From: Desulfobulbaceae bacterium
Lineage (GTDB): Bacteria > Desulfobacterota > Desulfobulbia > Desulfobulbales > UBA5123
Direction of reading: 5' to 3'
NCBI GenBank assembly: GCA_029865195.1
Contig: JAOUHH010000181.1
Span: forward strand, 1-5,970
Length of the DNA stretch: 5,970 nucleotides
Below, in pieces: positions 1 through 3,901 of the stretch (its first letter is position 1; every line of letters starts with the position of its first letter). The notes under the pieces were generated by a model. The model was not told the DNA's origin. It ran no database searches and saw nothing but the letters and a program-made list of their open reading frames with translations. A program made the translations under genes and the position numbers.

Positions 1-1089
1 ACGGATATTCAACTCCTGATCGGCCAACTGCATCTCCAGACTGATATCCTCGCCGATGAGTCGATACAACATCTTCTGCATGTTGCGGATCAGGCCATTG
101 ACATCGACAACCGCAAAGGCCGCCTTCTGCTTGCGGCTGAAGGCCAGCAGCTGCCGCACCAGCGCCGCGGCCCGGCCGGCAGCCCGACGGATCTCGCCAA
201 CATCCTGGCGGAGTGGACTTTCCTGGCCGAGTTTAACCAGCAACATGTCGCTGTAGCCGGTGATAGCGGTGAGGATATTGTTGAAATCGTGTGCAATTCC
301 ACCGGCCAGGGTGCCCACCGCCTCCAGTTTCTGTGATTGCAGCAGTTGCGCCTCAAGCCTCTTCTGCTCGGTGATGTCGCGGATAACGGCCATGTTGACC
401 TCCCGCTTATCAAGCCATAACAGCCGCACCCCGGTAATACTGACCAGTTTCGCAATCCGCACCACTTCGGTTTCATAGGAGATGCTGTCGCCCACATGCA
501 GGCCGCGGAACCGGCAATCATCACAGGGGGTGGCCCGTTCGAACAGCGCCGTGTAACATTTCTGGTTCACGGATATATCCGGCAGCAAATCCTGCATCTT
601 GCGGTTGAAGAACAAGACGTTGGCATCATCGTCGAGCAGACAGATGGCGTCGTCCACGCCATCGAAGATGGCCCGGATCCGCGCCTCCGCCTCCAGCGCC
701 GCGTCGGCCCTGGCACGCGCAGTCGAAAGACTGACGGCGTCATGATCGGCGCGCAGCTTGATCTGCCGGACCCGGTCGAAATAGATGCCGAAGGCGAAGA
801 TCACGATGAAGGTCGCGGTATTGACCGCGCCGCTGTACGGCGAGATCTCTTTCCACAGTGCCGCGTTGCCGGCCATCAGCAGAAACTGTTTGACGATATG
901 GCCGAAGGATCGGGAAATGGTGAAGGTGGCGATGGCAATGGTCAGCAGAAGGAGATAATGCCGAAAGGCGTCATCCTTCCTCTTCCGGTACCAGGCCCAC
1001 GAATAGCCGATACTCCAGAAGCCGATCAGCAGCGAGAAGGCAGCGCCTAAAATATCGATCAAGACCACCGGCCACCAGGGAAGGATCAT
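1..1089 (-). CDS. Sensor histidine kinase, membrane-anchored, PAS + NtrB-type HisKA (3' end beyond window)
   Basis: The frame is open from ATG at 1089 to the left edge, giving 363 residues without a stop. Seen: hydrophobic segments near residues 6-28, 45-62 and 90-104, a basic linker and short coiled stretch (about 105-138), then a PAS-like domain (about 138-245) ending in RDITEQKRLEAQL. The dimerisation/phosphoacceptor helix follows, with GTLAGGIAHDFNNIL; His267 is the expected phosphorylated residue. The sequence leaves the window just after LIGEDISLEMQ, so the HATPase domain and any receiver domain are not visible. Family knowledge: such kinases autophosphorylate and pass phosphate to a response regulator; none is in the window, so the target is unknown. 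The PAS domain carries a Cys cluster (C178, C189, C192). The ATG overlaps the TGA of the upstream gene (ATGA), implying translational coupling and a joint role with that membrane protein. Kinase identity is secure; the signal sensed is not known. Confidence 0.93.
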   Translation of the reverse strand, partial: MILPWWPVVLIDILGAAFSLLIGFWSIGYSWAWYRKRKDDAFRHYLLLLTIAIATFTISRSFGHIVKQFLLMAGNAALWKEISPYSGAVNTATFIVIFAFGIYFDRVRQIKLRADHDAVSLSTARARADAALEAEARIRAIFDGVDDAICLLDDDANVLFFNRKMQDLLPDISVNQKCYTALFERATPCDDCRFRGLHVGDSISYETEVVRIAKLVSITGVRLLWLDKREVNMAVIRDITEQKRLEAQLLQSQKLEAVGTLAGGIAHDFNNILTAITGYSDMLLVKLGQESPLRQDVGEIRRAAGRAAALVRQLLAFSRKQKAAFAVVDVNGLIRNMQKMLYRLIGEDISLEMQLADQELNIR

Positions 1090-1553
1090 CGACTTACCTC
1101 CCCGGCTTTTACCCATTGCCTGAGCGCCACCGAAAGACAGAGCAGGGCGGGCAGCAACACCAGATGATCGAGACTTGCCAAATAGAAAAAAACATCCCGA
1201 AGGGAATCGATGCGAAATCCGACGATCTTGCCGCCGGCCCGCAGAAATTTATCATCTGCGAGACCGACCTGCAGCCAGTGGCCTGAGAAGGTCAGGATAT
1301 TCCAGACGATGGTGAGGCGGAGAAAGCATTTGAAGCGGTCCCAGCCGGGACCGGACCAGCGGCTGCGATAACTGGTCAACAGCAGGAAAAGCATGCCGCC
1401 GGCAAAAAGGGCATGGCCAATCTGATGGGAAACAAGCCCCTCGATGCCGCCGCCGTGCACCTGTACGGCCAGCGCCGGCTGGGCTGAAAAGACCAAGAAA
1501 GGCAGCAAGGCGACAATCCGTGCCGTACGTTGAGCCTGCTTGCCGATCGACAT
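1086..1553 (-). CDS. Small His-rich membrane protein of unknown function, coupled to the histidine kinase
   Basis: 155 residues from ATG at 1553. I chose this start because it places a classical signal peptide at the N-terminus (basic MSIGKQAQRTAR, hydrophobic core, cleavage likely after ALA29) and has GGGGAA a few bases upstream. A TTG at 1595 would add 14 residues but has no visible ribosome site. The mature part begins VQVHGGGIEGLVSHQIGH and appears to have three membrane helices (about 45-60, 77-95, 120-143). Histidines H33, H43, H47, H92 (FSGHW) and H130 (LDH) lie at or near membrane edges, which would suit heme or metal ligands, but that is inference. Its TGA overlaps the kinase ATG by ATGA. 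I have the impression that similar proteins sit beside kinases in other Desulfobacterota, but I cannot name a family. It could be a sensory partner that feeds redox or metal information to the kinase. It is real by signal peptide, helices and coupling; function is unassigned. Confidence 0.8.
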   Translation of the reverse strand: MSIGKQAQRTARIVALLPFLVFSAQPALAVQVHGGGIEGLVSHQIGHALFAGGMLFLLLTSYRSRWSGPGWDRFKCFLRLTIVWNILTFSGHWLQVGLADDKFLRAGGKIVGFRIDSLRDVFFYLASLDHLVLLPALLCLSVALRQWVKAGEVSR

Positions 1554-1620
1554 TGAAGGATTCCCCGCTCGCCCCGAATCTACCTGCAACAACAAGAAAA
1601 TATAAAGAAAAACAAGTCTT

Positions 1621-1650
1621 AATCTAAAAAAGAATCCTGACAGAGGTCAA
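1621..1650 (-). promoter_or_regulatory. Candidate sigma70-type promoter for the membrane protein/kinase pair
   Basis: In the AT-rich gap between hgcB and the sensor unit, the minus strand reads TTGACC (1650-1645), an 18-nt spacer, then TAGATT (1626-1621). That is five of six matches at -35 and four of six at -10. Transcription would begin near 1614, about 60 nt before the ATG at 1553. It implies the sensor pair can be transcribed independently of hgcAB. It is a pattern match only. Confidence 0.4.
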
Positions 1651-1678
1651 GTACTATCTGAAAAAAAGCAACCCATTC

Positions 1679-2011
1679 TCAACAGCAGCCGCGGCCGTCT
1701 TGCGACCCGGCCGCGGAGATTTCCCCATCCTCACCAAGGCAGCAGCAGGCACCCGACTTACGCCCCAACATGCGGTTGATTACCGCCTCGGCGCAACCGA
1801 CCCCGGCCTGCACGGCAACCGCCGCCACCGGACAATTACGGGCGCAGGCGCCGCACTCCATACAGTCATCCCGATCCTGGATGTTGGCCCGCCCGTCAGC
1901 CATCACCAGCACCGCGCGCGGACACACGGCAACACACATCCCGCACCCCACGCATCGTTGCCGGTCAAGGGCAAGGGTAGCGACATCTTTAAGATAGGTC
2001 AATCGCGACAT
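1679..2011 (-). CDS. hgcB: HgcB, 2[4Fe-4S] ferredoxin of mercury methylation
   Basis: 110 residues from ATG 2011. The start is fixed by GGGGGA just upstream and by lying one base after the TGA of hgcA; a longer reading from 2053 would overlap hgcA and is unlikely. Two CX2CX2CX3CP motifs bind two [4Fe-4S] clusters: C20-C23-C26-C30 and C50-C53-C56-C60 (CMECGACARNCP, the HgcB signature). A lone Cys follows at residue 73 (AGVGCAEAVINRML), matching the conserved HgcB Cys73. The C-terminus ends in vicinal CC (109-110), as in described HgcB proteins. Role known for the family: it reduces the HgcA corrinoid to Co(I) and is thought to bind Hg(II) and deliver it to HgcA; both genes are required for Hg(II) methylation. 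Odd: an additional C89-C90-C91 run makes the tail unusually cysteine-rich, and the tail is about 15 residues longer than the short HgcB I remember. Identification is very secure given hgcA next door. Confidence 0.96.
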   Translation of the reverse strand: MSRLTYLKDVATLALDRQRCVGCGMCVAVCPRAVLVMADGRANIQDRDDCMECGACARNCPVAAVAVQAGVGCAEAVINRMLGRKSGACCCLGEDGEISAAGSQDGRGCC

Positions 2012-2012
2012 C

Positions 2013-3050
2013 TCATCCCCCCAACAGAAAGCCGGCCGCCAGCCAGCAGCCAAGGCCGATCACCCCCACGGCCAGCTGCAGCGGCACGGCCAGCCGCATC
2101 TCTTTTTTGACCCCGGAGAGCGAGGTATAGGTGGAGGCGCCGGTAAACTTCATCCCCCAGTAGGAGGAAAGAACCGCCACCAACGCCAAGGCACCGGCGT
2201 TTTGCAGCCAGTGCCGAAAGGGCAGCACGACCAGCAGTACTGCCGCCACCAACAAGCCGGCCGCCGCCCCCTTGAGGGCAAAGGCCCGCCCCGGCAGCCA
2301 CGGCAGGAAGAGCGGGGTCAGGAAGGCGCCGCCCAGCACCCCGGCCCCATAGACCGGCAGCCCGGCCAGCCCCTGGGCGAAAACCTTCCGCAGGTACCCA
2401 TCCCCCGGCCCGAGGCCAAAGAGAAGGGCCAGCAGCAAAAACAGCGGCAGAGAGCCCTTCACCGCCAGCAGCACCTCCAGGGGCGACAGCAGCAGCCGCT
2501 CCTGCCAGGGGAAGTGCCGATAGCGCATGGCCGGGGTCGCCCGACACCCGCCGTCGAGGTAGGCTGGCAGGTCGGCGGCGAGGATCGGCCCATAGCGAAC
2601 CGTGAAGCCGGTCGCCGGCGGAATGCGATGGGCGGCGACCCCGGGCCCGGCCAACTGCGGCAGGATCACCTGCCGGTGGTCGACCAGCCGGGCAAGGCCG
2701 CTGTCGCGCAACCGCGCGGCCAGTTCATCGGTGCCGAAGGTCCCCTTGCCGGCCGCGCACCAGACATTGACGCCCCTGGTGTCGAGCACCAGCAGCCAGA
2801 GATCACGGCCAACGAGATGCCGCCGGAGGCTGTCAAAACTCAGCTTGTAGTTGGCGGTCACCAAGATCGGCGAGCGGGCGCCGGGCGCGCCCAACGCATA
2901 CAGACCGGGCTCGACCTGATAATCCATGCGACCGAAATCCAGTCGCACCTTGACGGTCCCCCAGCGGTCCGCCAACGACAGCTGCGCCGAGACCACCGGC
3001 ACCGGCCCGATCACGGTTTCAATCACCCCGACCACAAACGGTTGCGCCAT
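2013..3050 (-). CDS. hgcA: HgcA, corrinoid-dependent mercury methyltransferase, membrane protein (true start may be further upstream)
   Basis: 345 residues from ATG 3050. Seen: an N-terminal corrinoid-binding domain (about 1-180) with the cap-helix motif NVWCAAGKGTFGT at 95-107, whose Cys98 is the expected lower-axial cobalt ligand. Other conserved HgcA stretches are SPILVTANYKLSFDSLR, ILPQLAGPGVAAH, GFTVRYGP and ATPAMR. The C-terminal half has about five membrane helices (roughly 197-213, 228-249, 262-278, 285-298, 321-342), with LPWLPGRAFALKGA between the second and third and the conserved TGASTYTSLSGVKKEMR before the last. Family role: the methylcob(III)alamide form donates a methyl carbanion to Hg(II), giving methylmercury at the inner membrane; the methyl group is thought to come from the acetyl-CoA/folate pathway. 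Stop TGA (2015-2013) is one base from the hgcB ATG, so the two form an operon. Odd: the ATG has no Shine-Dalgarno, while an in-frame GTG at 3140 has a strong one, separated only by a UGA (see those entries). Function is highly secure; the start is not. Confidence 0.96.
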   Translation of the reverse strand: MAQPFVVGVIETVIGPVPVVSAQLSLADRWGTVKVRLDFGRMDYQVEPGLYALGAPGARSPILVTANYKLSFDSLRRHLVGRDLWLLVLDTRGVNVWCAAGKGTFGTDELAARLRDSGLARLVDHRQVILPQLAGPGVAAHRIPPATGFTVRYGPILAADLPAYLDGGCRATPAMRYRHFPWQERLLLSPLEVLLAVKGSLPLFLLLALLFGLGPGDGYLRKVFAQGLAGLPVYGAGVLGGAFLTPLFLPWLPGRAFALKGAAAGLLVAAVLLVVLPFRHWLQNAGALALVAVLSSYWGMKFTGASTYTSLSGVKKEMRLAVPLQLAVGVIGLGCWLAAGFLLGG

Positions 3051-3086
3051 CCGCGACGGGCCCGACCGGGCCCGAGTCGGCGGGCC
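3051..3086 (-). promoter_or_regulatory. SECIS-like hairpin immediately downstream of the in-frame UGA
   Basis: Numbering from the base after UGA (position 3086 = +1), the transcript forms a perfect 7-bp all-GC stem, CGGGCCC at +13 to +19 (3074-3068) with GGGCCCG at +24 to +30 (3063-3057), closing a GGUC loop (+20 to +23, 3067-3064). A lower helix CCG/CGG (+7 to +9 with +34 to +36) could extend it across a 3x3 internal loop. Known bacterial SECIS elements sit just after the UGA, with an apical loop about 16-37 nt away carrying G in its first two positions; E. coli fdhF has GGUCU at nearly the same distance. No bulged U matching fdhF is evident. A competing 6-bp hairpin, GGCCCG (+1 to +6) with CGGGCC (+13 to +18), is possible. 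Confidence 0.45.
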
Positions 3087-3140
3087 TCAACAGGCGGCGG
3101 ACGACTGCGGCTGACTCCCCAACGGCTCCAACGGTTTCAC
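3051..3140 (-). other. In-frame upstream extension of hgcA with one UGA: possible selenocysteine N-terminus or leader ORF
   Basis: On the minus strand GTG (3140-3138) opens a frame that reaches the hgcA ATG in exactly 30 codons, interrupted only by UGA at 3089-3087. Residues before the UGA read VKPLEPLGSQPQSSAAC; those after it read GPPTRARSGPSR and lead directly into MAQPFVVG. Codons on both sides of the UGA end mostly in G or C, like the hgcA body. If UGA is read as selenocysteine, HgcA would be 375 residues with Cys17-Sec18 near its N-terminus and the cap-helix Cys at 128. If UGA is a stop, this is a 17-residue leader peptide ending 36 nt before the hgcA ATG. An in-frame TAA 15 nt upstream of the GTG bounds the frame. 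Whether the UGA is recoded cannot be settled here; no sel gene is in the window. Confidence 0.5.
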
Positions 3141-3157
3141 GCTTTCCACCTCTCCTT
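3141..3157 (-). promoter_or_regulatory. Strong Shine-Dalgarno before the GTG at 3140
   Basis: The minus strand reads AAGGAG (3157-3152) followed directly by AGGTGG (3151-3146) and five bases, then GTG. This is the best ribosome-binding site in the hgcA upstream region. By contrast the 13 bases before the ATG at 3050 (GGGCCCGTCGCGG) contain no AGGAG-like purine run. Translation therefore most likely starts at 3140, which is the key argument that hgcA is longer than its ATG suggests. Confidence 0.6.
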
Positions 3158-3189
3158 ATTAAACGGACGGCCCACCGCTTTCCTGCCAA

Positions 3190-3256
3190 AGATGAGCGGC
3201 CTGCTGATTCCCATTGCTTTTTTCAACGACTTTGGGCATATTCACGCCGCTCATCT
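3190..3256. repeat. 11-bp perfect inverted repeat in the hgcA/ykgJ-family divergent region
   Basis: AGATGAGCGGC (3190-3200) and its exact complement GCCGCTCATCT (3246-3256) are separated by 45 bp. The arms could be two opposed operator half-sites about 56 bp apart, or the base stem of an RNA structure in the hgcA leader if transcription starts to the right of 3256. A GATAAT box on the minus strand (3269-3264) could be that -10, though no good -35 accompanies it. On the plus strand a weak TTGCTT, 17-nt, CATATT promoter (3214-3242) for the cysteine-cluster gene lies inside the loop. The remainder of 3141-3312 shows no further gene. Confidence 0.55.
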
Positions 3257-3312
3257 CGCCATGATTATCGTCCACAACGAGATAAAACCTTTTATTTCAG
3301 GGCGTTACCACA

Positions 3313-3690
3313 ATGCAAACCCACAACCCTTGCCTGCTCTGCGGCGCTTGCTGCGCCTACTTCCGCGCCTCTTTCTACTGGGCTGAAACCGACGATGTCA
3401 CCCCGGGCGGCGTCCCGGTCATGCTCACCGAGGAACTCCAGCCCTGGCGGCGGGTGATGCTCGGCACCAACCAGCCACAACCGCGCTGCATTGCCCTGCA
3501 GGGCACCATCGGCAGCGATGTCCGCTGCACCATTCACCCCCGGCGGGCCTCGGTCTGCCGGGATTTCCCGGCCTCATGGGAGGTCGGCGTCCACAACGAG
3601 CGCTGCGACAGGGCCCGCGCCGCCTGGGGCTTGGCGCCGTTGACGCCAAATTCCTGGGATAGCCCGCGCAACTTCCCCAAGGCGGCCTGA
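3313..3690 (+). CDS. YkgJ-family cysteine-cluster protein (CxxCxxCC domain)
   Basis: 125 residues, ATG 3313 to TGA 3690. Eight cysteines lie in the pattern of the YkgJ/CxxCxxCC family (UPF0153): C7, C10, C13 and C14 in NPCLLCGACC at the N-terminus, then C59, C72 and C82 (RCTIHPRRASVCRDFP, the second family hallmark) and C98. The family is thought to bind a metal, either zinc or an iron-sulfur cluster; its biochemical role is not established. Length suits a single-domain member. The start is natural because the cluster normally begins within a few residues of the N-terminus; the ribosome site (AGGG, about 10 bases upstream) is weak. It is transcribed divergently from hgcA across a shared 170-260 bp region, so co-regulation is possible but unproven. 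No sign of truncation. Family call is confident; a link to mercury is speculation. Confidence 0.9.
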   Translation: MQTHNPCLLCGACCAYFRASFYWAETDDVTPGGVPVMLTEELQPWRRVMLGTNQPQPRCIALQGTIGSDVRCTIHPRRASVCRDFPASWEVGVHNERCDRARAAWGLAPLTPNSWDSPRNFPKAA

Positions 3691-3695
3691 TCCCT

Positions 3696-3715
3696 TTGCC
3701 GCCCCATACCGGCAA
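3696..3715 (+). terminator. Weak hairpin after the YkgJ-family gene
   Basis: TTGCCG (3696-3701) and CGGCAA (3710-3715) form a 6-bp stem with an 8-nt loop, five bases after the TGA at 3690. There is no U tract behind it, so it would be at best a pause or factor-assisted terminator. The rest of 3716-3785 shows nothing recognisable. Confidence 0.25.
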
Positions 3716-3785
3716 CATTAAAGTCAACTTACCGCCGCCACCCACGAAAGGCAAGAACGGCGCAATCCGGCAAGACCCTTTTCCC

Positions 3786-3814
3786 TTGACAGGAAGTTCC
3801 TGAGCCGGTGTAAT
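3786..3814 (+). promoter_or_regulatory. Sigma70-type promoter of the ABC exporter operon
   Basis: TTGACA (3786-3791, a perfect -35), a 17-nt spacer, then TGTAAT (3809-3814, five of six at -10). Transcription should begin near 3820-3822, about 80 nt before the exporter ATG. This is the best promoter in the window. The downstream palindrome at 3816-3830 overlaps the predicted start point. Confidence 0.7.
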
Positions 3815-3815
3815 C

Positions 3816-3830
3816 ATTGTTGACAACAAT
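3816..3830. promoter_or_regulatory. Perfect 15-bp palindrome over the exporter transcription start: probable operator
   Basis: ATTGTTG-A-CAACAAT is a perfect 7-bp inverted repeat around one central base, beginning two bases after the -10 box. Its size and position are those of an operator for a dimeric repressor that blocks transcription initiation, a common arrangement for drug or metal efflux genes (TetR-, MarR- or GntR-type regulators). The sequence alone does not identify the regulator, and none is encoded in the window. Confidence 0.55.
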
Positions 3831-3901
3831 TTGACCGCTCCTGCCGTTCCCCGGCGCCATGCCCGACCGTGCAACGGTCCCAGACCTTCCCCGCACCCGT
3901 G

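Noticed and set aside
496..1050. 184-codon plus-strand frame opposite the sensor kinase
   Set aside because: It lies fully antisense to the kinase PAS and membrane region and shows no recognisable domain.
1661..1678. T7 run on the minus strand just after hgcB as a rho-independent terminator
   Set aside because: No stable GC hairpin precedes the run, so a terminator cannot be supported; readthrough into the sensor genes remains possible.
3160..3187. Sigma54-type -24/-12 promoter (TTGGCAG on the minus strand) for hgcA
   Set aside because: The -12 TTGCA element is absent at the required spacing, and a sigma70 reading with TTTAAT would need a 20-nt spacer.
3141..3312. Cobalamin riboswitch in the hgcA leader, expected from the corrinoid cofactor
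   Set aside because: I found none of the conserved B12-box type sequence; only the 11-bp inverted repeat is evident.
2202..3386. Long plus-strand open frame (394 codons) opposite hgcA
   Set aside because: It is antisense to the well-supported hgcA and its product is Gln/Arg/Pro-rich low-complexity sequence with no domain, typical of an open frame opposite a GC-rich gene.
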